In this document: piece after piece, positions 55,201 to 64,000 of the stretch
How positions within the stretch are numbered: the stretch's first letter is position 1
How the letters are laid out: each line of letters starts with the position of its first letter
Origin: Alentia gelatinosa
Lineage: Eukaryota; Annelida; Polychaeta; Phyllodocida; Polynoidae
NCBI GenBank assembly: GCA_950022655.1
Contig: OX465580.1
Span: forward strand, 4,821,122 to 4,885,121
DNA length: 64,000 nt
Direction of reading: 5' to 3'
Notes under the pieces: model-generated
What the model saw: only the letters and a program-made list of their open reading frames with translations
Database searches by the model: none
Told to the model about the DNA's origin: nothing
Made by a program: the position numbers and the translations under genes

Positions 55201-58200
55201 AATATCATCAGGAAATTGTTTATATAATGTCATCATGGTAATGTCGATATGTCTAAAATGGCTCTAAAATGATATCATATATTTGACAATCCCAAAATCA
55301 CCAGCGTACTACTGGGGTGAAAATGACCCAAGCCTGGCGTATTTCAGAGAATGCATTGTTCACCTGGAAGCGTATTGAAAGGGTTAACGTCCAATTTGTT
55401 CAATTAGACTAACTTTGGGTTTGACCGAATCTATGAGATGGATGTAGGTAGAAATCTCACCCCTACACATTTACCGAGGTGAGAGTTCTTTAACTGCCCA
55501 CTCCACACAGACATGGTATGAGAAGTATTGGCCTTTGATATAGCAGTAAGTCTTTCACTGCTAGGGATGAAGGAGAAATGTGGCTGCAGTATAATTTGAA
55601 TCAACAAAGTCCAGTGGTCTCTACCACTGAGCTAACTCCCCACCCTGGTCGCTTTCGTTATGCTTCCATGCAAGCATATCCAGTCTGCACCACAAGGAGG
55701 TAAGGCGACTAAGAGGGTGAACAGATTGGTAATAGCTGTCCACCCCAGCAGACCTTTGTAAGGCTGTTGTTTATTGGATTGTTTGCTAGGTTAGAGGCTG
55801 CGGTGGCCTGCCTCTCGCTGCTTACCCTGTTTGGCTGTTTCTGATTGGATACTTCCCCATGTGTGTTTTGTAAGGCTGTTGTTTATTGGAGAGATTGTTT
55901 GCTAGGTCAGATCCTGCTTCTCTCAATGCTGTGGGGTGCTCTGAGGGTAGCTCTGTGTGCTGTGTCTGTACACGGGGCCTGTTTCATAAAAAAACTCAAT
56001 CATGTGGTTGCTGTCATGCAGTTTGGCGGTGGCCTGCCTCTCGCTGCTTACCCTGTTTGGCTGTTTCTGATTGTATGTTTTCCCATGTGTGTTTTTTAAG
56101 TCTGTTGTTTATTGGATTGTTTCACTGGGTTAGAGGCTGTGGTGGCCTGCCTCTCTCAATGCTGTAGGGTGCACTGAGGGGAGCTCTGTGGGCTGTGTCT
56201 GCACAGAGGGGATTGATATAATTGATGTAGCAGTATGTCTACCACTGCTGGGGATTAGACGCATATCAGACTATTTGGCTTGAAAATTAACCCTTTAAGG
56301 ACGCATGATGCTTTGAGGTATCACCGCACTAATGACGCATAATGCCTTGAGGCATCATTGTTCAAATATTTTCAAAAATGTTTTAACAAAGAAATATTAG
56401 AGCAATATTCATGAAATCTTCACAACATGTAGATATGACACCATATTCAATATTACTATACAGAAGAAACAAAATATTCATCATTATACATCGTATTACA
56501 TGATACCAAACTTATTGGTTTTAATTATGAGTTTTAAGCATTAAGTGCCCGTCCTCTAGCGGGACAAACTGCAACCAACACCCATCCTTAGGGGAGTAGG
56601 GCGGCCCCAGGCATCCGTCATTAAAGGGTTAAAATCCATGTCGTTTCCCTGAAATTTTAATATGATGATCTCTAAGTGTTGTGGAACACATATCAAATTT
56701 AAAAATTGGGGGTCACCATGCTAGTTTTTGAATTAAAGATCAATATCATGACAACTTTATAACAAGAATACATAGAAATTCTAAGAAGTTGCTCATCAAA
56801 TAGTAAAACCCATGTCATTTCCCTCAAACTTTCACAGAATATCATAAATGTATAGTAGTACTACACATTTATGTTTTAAAAATCGTAGGTCACCATCCTT
56901 GTTTTTGAAAGAATTGAAGAAAACCATATCTTTTAGTACTGGACAAAACATTAAATTCACTTATTTAGAATTAGAATGAATCCTGTGAAACCACTTTTGA
57001 GTGATAATTGACAATATCTAAAAATCACTAGGTGGCGCCACCATGAATTGTAGGATATGCCTTTAAATGATAAAGAGGGCGATCCCTGTGACGATAGGCA
57101 GGTGGCGCTGGAGGGCGAGTCTGAAGGCCCTGTGGACATGTTAAAGACACGCGGGTAGGTATCGCAGTGCCTTCTGTGTCTATACCCAGAACTAAATTTG
57201 ACACTTGTTCTGCCATCTGATTTCATGAAAATATTGCAGTTTCCCCTAGACACCATTACTTCAGCACTCTCTAAGTCTAATTGAACAAATTGGACGTTAA
57301 ACTAAACAAACAAACACACAATCTTAGCTTCTTCAGATGGCCTTCCCATAGAAGTTAGCATGGTGACATAGTATTTTTTTTAGCATTTCTCATTTGTACA
57401 TGATAACATCATGAGTATCAAGAGATGCTCGATACTCACTTGGTGGCTGATCCTGTGGATGCCTTTTTATCTGTTCCAGCCTTTGACTTCTCCTCTTTGC
57501 TTTTCTCCTTCTCATCCTTCTTCTCCTTCTGACTCTTGTTGTCGGAATCTTTCTCCTTCTTTTTTTGTGCATCACCGGTCTTAACAATCATTCCAGCGAT
57601 GCCCATCATAGATGCTTCAATGCCTGCAAGAACCTCAGCCTCGCTTCGCTTTGGGGCCTCAGGTCTTTTGTCTTCGACTAAACATGAGAGAAACAATCAT
57701 TAATCAAAAATATTCACAGATAGACAATTACTATCAACAGTAGATTCATTCAAAAATACCCATAACTCTAAATTTCTTGTGTCAAGGAGTTCTATAACCA
57801 AGCTCGGTGGCCAAGTGGTCAGGGTGTTCGCCTCGAGCATGGGAGGTTGTGGGTTCAAACCCCGGCCGGGTCATACCAAAGACTTACACAAAAATAGTAC
57901 CCACTGCCCATTCGGCTTAACACCCGCCATTAGAATGAGGAGTAGGGGTCTAGGGCCCGAGTGGAAGAACGGCCATATAGCCGAATTCGGTGATTGTGTA
58001 ACACAATATACCCTTCAAAATTGTCCCAAAAAAAAATATATATCCAAAATCCTGTCATGTGGTAGTAGTAACAAAACTATAATTTAGGTTCGTCTAAACA
58101 TTTAGGGTCAGAGTCAGTGTTGCCCTCTTGTTGAGGTTGTAGGGTTGCATCTGCTTGGAAGCACAGCTGTTAAAATATCTACTTTAGTACTCGAGATTTA

Positions 58201-61200
58201 TTTTTTCTTGGAATCACTCACTTTTTTTGCCAGCTAACTCAGCGGCATAGTAGGGGTTTCCCTTATCACCTGTCACTGGCGCCACCTCAGGTTTCTCCTT
58301 CGCTGCCTTGTCCTTTGCTGCTTCTGTAAAAAAAACCATTTAAAACAAGGATTAAAAGTTGGCATGGCATTGCCATGATTTCTGTTTCAACAAGGGAGAG
58401 AGGTGGAAGCCTGTGCAATATATAAAAATACACTACTGTCGCCGGGTGCGGATCACATCTGACCCGTGGGGCCCCACCCGCTAGTAGGTATTCATTGAAC
58501 CGAAACGGGTGCCTACACAATACATAAAAATACACTACTGTCGCCGGGTGCGGACCGGTATCAAGGGTCTAATTATTCAGAATATATTACTGTAATGTAT
58601 TATAATGTAAGCCGCAAAAACCGTTCCCCGTCTCCCCTAATATATTTCGGTCTTGACCTACAGGTCAAACCGAAATAATAAGTCATGTTCCTCAAATTCA
58701 TAGAACTGATTCATATCATCTGGAAATTCAACTGAATAATCAATACATTATTTCCCTCATTCTCATATAATATTGTATTGTTTAGCCAGGAAATCATGAT
58801 ATTGGGACAAGAAAAAAGATTTGCTGCTCACTACCCTTTTTATGTGAACACGAGAGTGACTTTGTCCATTAGGGATGCAGAATATTTGGTTCTTAGATGG
58901 CAATAATTTTTCCACGAATTTAAATATTTGACAGACCTGCAGCTTTTTTCAGTTCCTCGGCGTAGTAAGGGTTGCCTTTATCTCCGCACACCGCAGCCTT
59001 CACCACCTTGTCCTTGGCCTCCTTGACAAGGTCCTTGGTGTCCTTGGTGTCCTTGGAGGTGTCCTTGGCAGGGGGCACAGCGGCAGCCGTGGTCTGAACG
59101 GTCACCGGTTTTTCCACCTTGCTAGGCGGGGCCGCCGTGTTGGTGACAGACACCGGCTTCACTTGTTCACTCTTTTCTGGAGTTCCCTTGGCAGCTGTGA
59201 TGAAAAAAAACCAAGTTCTCTGATATTTTATTTTCATCTTTTCTCTTATAATTATATACCCGTGCACAGACTTCTATTTATACTGCACACTGCAAAGGGT
59301 GCAGTATAAATAATGTTTTTGCACACTGACAGTGTATAAAAAGGCATTTTCTTGTGATTTTCAGGTATACAATAACAAGGATTAAAAGTTGGCATGGCAT
59401 TGCCATGATTTTGGTTTCAACAAGTAATAAGGGAGGGAGGGAGGGAGAGAGGGAGGGGTGTGAGGGAGGCGGAAGCCTGTTGCAATATATAAAAATACAC
59501 TATTGTCGCCGGGTGCGGACCACATCTGACCAGAGCGGGTCCCACCCGCTAGTAGGTATTCATTGAACCGCAACGGGTGCCTACACAATATATAAAAATA
59601 GACTACTGTCGCCGGGTGCGGACCCGGTATCGAGGGTATCGAGGCTCTAATTATTCAGAATATATTACTTTAATTTTATTATAATGTAAGCCACAAAAAC
59701 CGTTCCCCGTCTCCCCTAATATATTTCGGTCAAACCGATATAGTAAGAAACAATACTTACTGTACCTGTAGTGAATGCTGTTCTCAGTCCTTCATCCAGT
59801 AACTATGACCTTTACCTCAGGCATCTGGCTATAACTATGGGATGAATGACCCTGAACAGCCATCACTACTGGCTCAGTAACTATGATTCTTCATATTTCT
59901 GTATATCATAAATTTTCATTCTACCTGATGAGACTCCTGGAGAGTTGAAACCAAAATAAGAAAATAGACGATGATGAGAACTTGGACAGAAAGTAAATTT
60001 TCGGAATAAAAATGGCATGCGATCAATGGCCCCTTTCACCAACCAACTGAACCAATAGGTCTGTAGCCTCATACAAAACATAACAACCTTCAGATTTCTA
60101 GGAAAACAGAAAATACATTGATATAAAGGTAAATACTATTAAGAAAAACTACCACAGTGTCTACACTCAAATGATCAAGTAGAGGGTCTGGTTCCTAAAT
60201 CTCACACTAGAGGACAGCACCATTAAGCCCACCCCACAAACTCACCCCACCTTGACCTCTAAACCATCAGAAGAGCCTGACAAAGAGCCAATAAGAAAGG
60301 CAGGACAGGTCAGCTGACAGCACATGGTCATTACAAAATCACATTACCCCCCCTCCAATATTTTACGCAATAGAACAAAGAAGGAGCATATGCAAAATTT
60401 CCAAGATCTTTGACCCCCCATCCCCCCTCCCAATCTGTTATGCAATAGAACAAAGAAGCAGCATACACAAAATTTCAAAAATCTTTGACCAGCCCCCTTT
60501 TTAAATTGTTTTTTTAAATTTTCAGTACCTCTCAACGAGGGTTGAGTTTTTCAGGCACGTCAAAAACGAGTACAAGCTTACATAGATTTTCTTCACACAA
60601 TACAGCAAGACCATCTCAAAGGAATAATATACAGTTTGAAAAAAAGTAGAAGTAGAAAAGAGTATAATGGGATGTAAGGAGTTAACAGATTCCAATTCCG
60701 TTTCATCTAGTATACTTATTGTTGATTATTTTCTCAGTTCGGTTTCCAGCTGTTTTTTAAATGTCTCTTTATCAGTTATCTTGTGGATGTCTTCTCCTAG
60801 GGCGTTCCATATTCTGGCACCTCTGTGGTAGGGGCTATTATAAACAGACGAATATCTTGTAGTTGGAAGCTTAAATAAAATCCGATTTTGTGATCTTTTT
60901 CTCCTGGCAATTGAGTCAGTCCATTCCGGGTTATTTTTGTTTTTATGCATTATACACAACAACTGCACATTACGCCTGTATTCTAGTGAATCAATGTTAC
61001 ACATGCTATTCATATTAGCTATCGACCAGCCCCCTTCAGTGCATACATACTTCATGAATGGTCCCCTGGCTAATATCATACATACCTTTGGCAGCCTCGG
61101 CAGCTTTCCTCAGTTCCTCGGCGTAGTACGGGTTGCCCTTGTCTCCCGTGATAGGTGCAACAACCGGGTCCACTGTCAACAAACAGACAGCATATAAAAA

Positions 61201-63698
61201 ACTTGTATTCATCACAAATGAATAACAGGTATGTCATCAAGGGATGTCAGTTCTTTTTATGTGGAATTTGCTACCTCAGAGAGACACAGTTTTATGGAAT
61301 GATGCTCAATTCATACATATTAGGAACAATACTATCACTATCACTTCATAATTCAGCAGGTTGACAGGAATTACTCAATGAAAAACCAAGCAGAAGGACT
61401 GGAGGCGCCACCTGGTGTTTTGGGGCACAATTCTAGTCCTGGTCAAATTGCGCAAAAGTGAGCACATTAGCTAAACTAGTTTCTACTAATGGCCCTGATT
61501 CTTCTGAAATCTGACTCTTCGTGCATTCTGGAGACAGACAGTGAAGACTCTGACGTTGCATGGTTTGCCAATTTGAATCTGATTCCCAAATCTTTGAAAT
61601 GCATACTGTAAGATCTGAGATCCCAAAACATTAGCTTTAAACCCCATATAAGCTTATAAGCACTGTCGTCTCAGTTTTAGCTGTCACTGGAAGTACTGTG
61701 TTGTGAACTGGTATCTGCTTGTAGAGTCTAGGGATCCAGACTGGCAAGGCATATTATTGGTGCAAGTCTAGCCATAGGTTAAACATTAAAATAAAAAAAT
61801 CAAATCAGCGATGACCCCAATAAAGTGACAATACTGTGCCACAGTCATAGTGGAGTGAATGTGAGATCGTGTCATAAGCAATTGGCCAATCAGCAGCCAG
61901 GATTTCAGATAAATAAATATCAACAAATATGAGCAATTTTGATAATCTCTTGGCATAGAAACCAATATAATTGGTTGAAGTAGGGATGAATCGTGCAGAA
62001 CTTTACATGCTGTTTCAATTTATCCACTTTGATCCTTTAAGTAATAGGGATGCCTTACCTTTGGGCTCCTTACTTAGTTCCTTTGATTTCCCAGCACCTG
62101 TCTTGGCTTGTTCGGCTTTTGCTGCCTCTGCCGCTTTGCGAAGCTCCTCGGCATAATACGGGTTCCCCTTATCCCCTGTTACCATGGCAACCTCTGGCAC
62201 TGTCTTTGAGTCTGTCTTTGACTTCTTTTTGGCAGGGGATTGGGCTGAAATAGATAAAACCATGAAGTAGATCTATGGAACCTAATGAGGGATATGGTGT
62301 ATTAATATAGAACAACCTCATCATGGTCGTATATCACACAAGACGAGATGGGAGTCATGTTTATTTACATAAGGCCGAGTTCCCTGAATAAAGGCAACCC
62401 GTGTTAATATTAGGAAACGTCCTTACTGTGGGCGAACTGTTTATCATTCAAGGTCAGTCGCCGATTTCATACAGCCTGACCCCATAGGCGGAAGGCCGTA
62501 TGAAATCGGCGACTGACCGAGAACGATAAACTTTTCGTTCATAGTGAGGACGTTTGCTTATTATTATATACCTTAAGATAATTAAAAACTGCATTTTAAT
62601 TACTTAGAAAGTTGCAGTCACAGCGGGCACGAACATTATTATTACTGCACCCTAGCAGCGTGCAGTATTTAATAGACATCCGGACACAGGTATATGATAA
62701 TATATGTATGACCATGTTCTTTTGTTCTATACATATGTTACCATAAGTTGGTCAAAGTGAACACTATGCTCTGCTGATGTCTCAACGTGTTCCAAATAAC
62801 ATTGTATAACAGATATATCTTAACACTGGTGATACAGAGACACTGTTTTAACCCTTTCTGGCAGGGCAAAGCCATATGGCATTCCCCTGGCCATGGCAGG
62901 ACAATGCCATATGGCATTCCCCTGGCCATGACAGGACAATGCCATATGGCATTCCCGTATGGAATGGATAAACCATTCTGTATTTGTTCCTTTGTAACTT
63001 TAAGAAAAGATTATCACAGAATAATAAAAATTATATGGCATATTAGGCTAAGTGTTGCCAGTAAGCCTCAGAAATATCGGAAAGTTCTCATAAAAAATCA
63101 CAAATTTACTGGAATTTTTATATTTGTAATTTCTTTTAATAATATTGACTACAAAAGCCAGCCATACAAAGGCCACAATTGGTTCTGGTGCCTCCTATAG
63201 TATGGATACATGGTGAATGATGTGTAGCTCTTGAAGGGTTAAACTCCCATAGATGCCTACCTGATGCCTACAGCAGCCTACATAGGCTGTTGCAGGGTGT
63301 CTGATTGTCTAGAGACCAGTCTACCTGCCCCACACACACCCACCGTAACCAAGCAATCAAGATGATTGCAATCCCCAAACTGTCCAGTCAGATTTGATAA
63401 GGTGTCCCACCAAAGTGTACCCTTAAGTGGGGTTAAGAGGCCATTAACTCTAAATAGAGGGGATAATTTCCTTTCTGAGAGCAATTGGTCCCCTTAAGCA
63501 AGGTGTCCCCTTAAGCGGGGTGTCCCAGAAGCGGGGTATTACTATATAAGCATGTGTGGCAGATGCTAAACACATCAAATTGACAGTCAGACCAATGAAA
63601 CACCCCCTTGATCTCACCTTGTTTGTTCTTGTCATCTGAAGGTATTTCATCTCCTGTGATGATAGATGCTTCCAATCCAGCTAGCGAGAATCCTCCCG
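49170..63698 (-). CDS. Gene B: second copy of the modular-exon gene (5' end outside)
   Basis: Minus-strand exons in order: 63698-63618, 62244-62059, 61172-61086, 59194-58937, 58323-58222, 57677-57440, 54599-54464, 49238-49170. All splice dinucleotides and phases match gene A. Exon lengths are equal except a 3-nt gain in the 58,937 exon. No stop or frameshift is present in these eight exons, while introns carry many indels and whole-element insertions, so the coding frame looks constrained. The upstream exons (hydrophobic/poly-Glu exon and first exon) would lie beyond the window. Differences from gene A include Pro-to-Leu, Thr-to-Ala, Val-to-Glu and Ala-to-Thr changes. Product family not recognised; see gene A for domain reasoning. 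Confidence 0.7.
50382..50698 (-). mobile_element. tRNA-Thr-like SINE, right copy
   Basis: Counterpart of 26,508-26,822, with A-box and B-box preserved. Confidence 0.85.
50702..50990. other. Right-copy-specific intronic segment
   Basis: About 285 bp absent between CACCCCTTTG and TATAGGAA at 26,823-26,832. It contains a short near-repeat, GAACA(G/A)AAATCATCCTGAA and ACAAAAGTCATTCTGAA. No TSD was obvious and no gene. Confidence 0.55.
53077..53230 (+). mobile_element. 154-bp polyadenylated retro-insertion, right copy only
   Basis: Flanked by 12-bp duplications TTGTTAACATGA (53,065-53,076 and 53,231-53,242). The empty site is at about 29,594. It ends GTGAAATAAACACTGCAATT then an A-tail, so it is a 5'-truncated reverse transcript with its own AATAAA signal. 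The source transcript is not recognised. Confidence 0.82.
53912..54448. repeat. 76-bp minisatellite, about 7 units, right copy
   Basis: Counterpart of 30,280-30,892 with one unit fewer. It abuts the donor of the 54,464 exon in the same way. Confidence 0.95.
54464..54599 (-). CDS. Gene B exon with LF-D5-LF motif
   Basis: Counterpart of 30,909-31,044, 136 nt. GPLFDDDDDLF is unchanged. The acceptor tract is CCTATTTAAG instead of CCTTTTTAAG. Confidence 0.75.
55045..55382. mobile_element. piggyBac-like MITE with empty site in left copy
   Basis: TTAA-CCCTTTCACTACGC at the left and GTATTGAAAGGG-TTAA at the right. The left copy (about 31,490) has the uninterrupted GTAGTTTAACATCC, that is, one TTAA. 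Target TTAA, termini CCCTTT and exact excision-type boundaries are hallmarks of the piggyBac superfamily. One ATGCCTGGAGGCAT palindrome lies just inside the left end. Non-autonomous. Confidence 0.88.
55385..55647 (-). mobile_element. tRNA-derived SINE, right copy
   Basis: Counterpart of 31,483-31,757. Its tail region was split by the piggyBac-like MITE at 55,045. Confidence 0.78.
55790..56210. repeat. Local duplications of a SINE-flank segment
   Basis: CTGTTTGGCTGTTTCTGATT, GTGTGTTTT-TAAG and TGTTGTTTATTGGATTGTTT blocks occur two to three times, where the left copy (31,860-31,930) has one. The open frames at 55,845-56,167 come from these repeats. Confidence 0.7.
56292..56630. mobile_element. 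piggyBac-like MITE, right copy of 32,017
   Basis: TTAA-CCCTTTAAGGACG and CATTAAAGGG-TTAA preserved. A 10-bp internal insertion (TATTGGTTTT-like) distinguishes it from the left copy. Confidence 0.75.
56636..57068 (-). repeat. GGCGCCACC-family repeat, right copy
   Basis: Counterpart of 32,348-32,780. Confidence 0.82.
57440..57677 (-). CDS. Gene B exon, LAGIEASMM module and KEKE stretch
   Basis: Counterpart of 33,156-33,393, 238 nt. GIAGMIV replaces GITGMIV, DEKEK replaces DVKEK and AGTDKK replaces AGADKK. Splice sites unchanged. Confidence 0.76.
57794..58035 (+). mobile_element. tRNA-Ser-like SINE, right copy only
   Basis: The head holds A-box TGGCCAAGTGG and B-box GGTTCAAACCC; the region between could place CGA as anticodon, similar to tRNA-Ser. 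About 170 bp of body and an A-run follow. The left copy has the empty site TTCTATATATCC at about 33,508; the insertion is flanked by a short TATA duplication. Confidence 0.8.
58222..58323 (-). CDS. Gene B exon, module 4
   Basis: Counterpart of 33,695-33,796, 102 nt, phase 1-1. A change in the penultimate Gly/Ala region (GCC GGC to GCT GGC) is synonymous. Confidence 0.75.
58340..58683. mobile_element. Insertion with duplicated TCGCCGGGTGCGGA blocks, right copy
   Basis: Absent from the left copy at 33,805-33,830. It contains two direct blocks of AAAATACACTACTGTCGCCG and GGTGCGGA, then AATATATTACT and GTTCCCCGTCTCCCC. A related element at 59,385-59,740 is shortened at 34,525-34,650 in the left copy. 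Class unknown. Confidence 0.7.
58937..59194 (-). CDS. Gene B exon, module 3, one codon longer
   Basis: Counterpart of 34,078-34,332. 258 nt instead of 255, from an in-frame difference in the KDTKDTKD stretch, plus ALCGDKG changed to AVCGDKG. Same acceptor and GTCTGT donor. Confidence 0.77.
59385..59745. repeat. Second TCGCCGGGTGCGGA element, right copy
   Basis: Same blocks as 58,340-58,683, with an added GGGA-rich run (59,428-59,470). The left copy retains only the ends (AAAAGTT joined directly to ATCGAGGCTCTAATTATTC), consistent with an internal deletion there or an insertion here. Confidence 0.7.
60500..61023 (-). mobile_element. 5'-truncated LINE insertion, right copy only
   Basis: Flanked by perfect 13-bp duplications GACCAGCCCCCTT (60,487-60,499 and 61,024-61,036). 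The empty site is at about 35,434 in the left copy. The minus-strand frame ends at 60,726 and is followed by about 225 bp of 3' UTR and an A/T-rich end. It lies in an intron of gene B. Confidence 0.9.
60726..61022 (-). pseudogene. Reverse transcriptase C-terminal fragment in the LINE insertion
   Basis: About 98 codons: LEYRRNVQLLCIMHK, then RRKRSQNRILFKLP, RYSSVYNSPYHRGARIWNAL and FKKQLETELRK before the stop. This is the C-terminal tail of CR1/Jockey/RTE-type polymerases, as at 10,827. The rest of the protein was lost on insertion. Confidence 0.8.
61086..61172 (-). CDS. Gene B exon, GDKGNPYYAEEL module 2
   Basis: Counterpart of 35,499-35,585, 87 nt. The predicted peptide is the same, with synonymous changes (for example GCC to GCT). 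A LINE fragment inserted within the adjacent intron ends 50 bp away. Confidence 0.77.
62059..62244 (-). CDS. Gene B exon, GDKGNPYYAEEL module 1
   Basis: Counterpart of 36,774-36,959, 186 nt, same splice sites. SKELSKEPK replaces SKEPSKEPK; the other differences are synonymous. Confidence 0.77.
62306..62731. mobile_element. MITE with TATAGAACAAC termini, intact hairpin
   Basis: Counterpart of 37,021-37,407. Central arms GTCAGTCGCCGATTTCATAC and GTATGAAATCGGCGACTGAC face each other around a 29-nt loop at 62,471-62,499. Confidence 0.82.
62851..63238. mobile_element. piggyBac-like MITE, right copy of 37,528
   Basis: TTAA-CCCTTTCTGGCAG and GAAGGG-TTAA preserved, with three ATGCCATATGGCAT-type modules (the first mutated to AAGCC). 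Confidence 0.75.
63618..63698 (-). CDS. Gene B exon, LAGLEASIM module
   Basis: Counterpart of 38,292-38,372. Acceptor TTTTTGTAG|CGGG, donor CAAG|GTGAGA, phase 1-1, 27 codons. One synonymous-type substitution seen (ATGAC to ATCAC in the plus-sense TCATGATAG/TGATGATAG region alters the Met codon to Ile). Confidence 0.7.
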
Positions 63699-64000
63699 CT
63701 ACAAAAACAATTATATTGAATAGAGATATTAGAGTGTTGTCAAGTTAGAAATAGAGAAGATGACAGGTGTTTCTGGTAACAAACCTTTTTTAAAAATATT
63801 AACTTGCAATTATACAATGGTCTTTCACTGGTCACAGAAACTGTGTCAACATAGAATTTGTCATCTGGAATATGTTATGTCACCCCTGGGAACTCTTACT
63901 CAATGCCCATGGAGTATTGTAGAAAAATTACTCAATGGGCAATGAAGTCACAAACATTAGCCAATCAGTCAGTGATAGGGGTGAGATAAAATCTGAACCG

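Larger units (their letters stand above)
46355..64000. repeat. Large segmental duplication, right copy
   Basis: Second copy of 22,480-38,604. Relative to the left copy it has extra insertions at about 50,702, 53,077, 55,045, 55,800, 57,794, 58,340, 59,390 and 60,500. It lacks the insertion at 35,642 and has a shorter block at 51,540-51,800. It continues past the window end. Confidence 0.95.

Noticed and set aside
57798..57870. Functional tRNA-Ser gene
   Set aside because: The same reasoning applies: a tRNA-like head fused to a SINE body, recently inserted in only one copy.

Overview
This window is metazoan nuclear DNA. It is AT-rich, intron-rich and dense in microsatellites, minisatellites, MITEs, tRNA-derived SINEs and 5'-truncated non-LTR retrotransposons. 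SINE-like tails of the form GGACGTTAAAC followed by AAAC repeats, together with the repeat load, suggest a mollusc or another lophotrochozoan. This is an inference; no gene here proves the taxon. There are no operons, CRISPR arrays, phage or recognisable viral genes. Nearly all long open frames are artefacts of CT, GA, CA or GC-rich arrays; real coding sequence is in short spliced exons.

Layout. 1-12,200: minisatellites (48, 35 and about 90 bp units), interstitial telomere-like DNA, several fold-back MITEs, a putative TATA-less promoter with first exon on the minus strand (about 9,879-10,190), and a polyadenylated LINE 3' end (10,816-11,502). 12,200-18,130: very low-complexity DNA, with two near-identical 1.6 kb copies of a CT-rich block plus MITE, a CCGTACACCGCCCG array with a short inverted counterpart, and a 1.15 kb polypurine tract. 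18,130-22,200: MITEs, a (TG)n tract and repeats. 22,215-22,304: a convincing plus-strand first coding exon of an unidentified gene.

22,480-38,604 and 46,355-64,000 are two highly similar direct copies of one segment; the right copy runs off the window. Each carries a minus-strand multi-exon gene that I assembled by hand from splice sites and reading phase. The predicted product is a Lys/Ala/Glu-rich protein whose exons repeat the module GDKGNPYYAEEL(R/K)KAA four times and the module LAG(L/I)EAS(I/M)M twice. It has an LF-D5-LF acidic motif and ends in LFGDDDDDDDWLS. In the left copy an upstream exon adds a hydrophobic segment and a poly-Glu domain, has an in-frame TAA, and ends in three splice donors spaced 63 bp apart. 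I cannot name the family.

The two copies differ by complete mobile-element insertions, several with target-site duplications and an intact empty site in the other copy: a piggyBac-like MITE, a SINE, a LINE fragment and two other retro-insertions. Coding exons differ only by substitutions and one 3-nt indel. Whether this is a true tandem gene duplication or two haplotypes joined by the assembler cannot be decided from sequence alone. The spacer (about 40,640-46,350) holds an NRF1-like motif, a 1.44 kb TIR element with a 72-bp-arm hairpin, a LINE reverse-transcriptase relic and a 1.4 kb block absent from the left copy.
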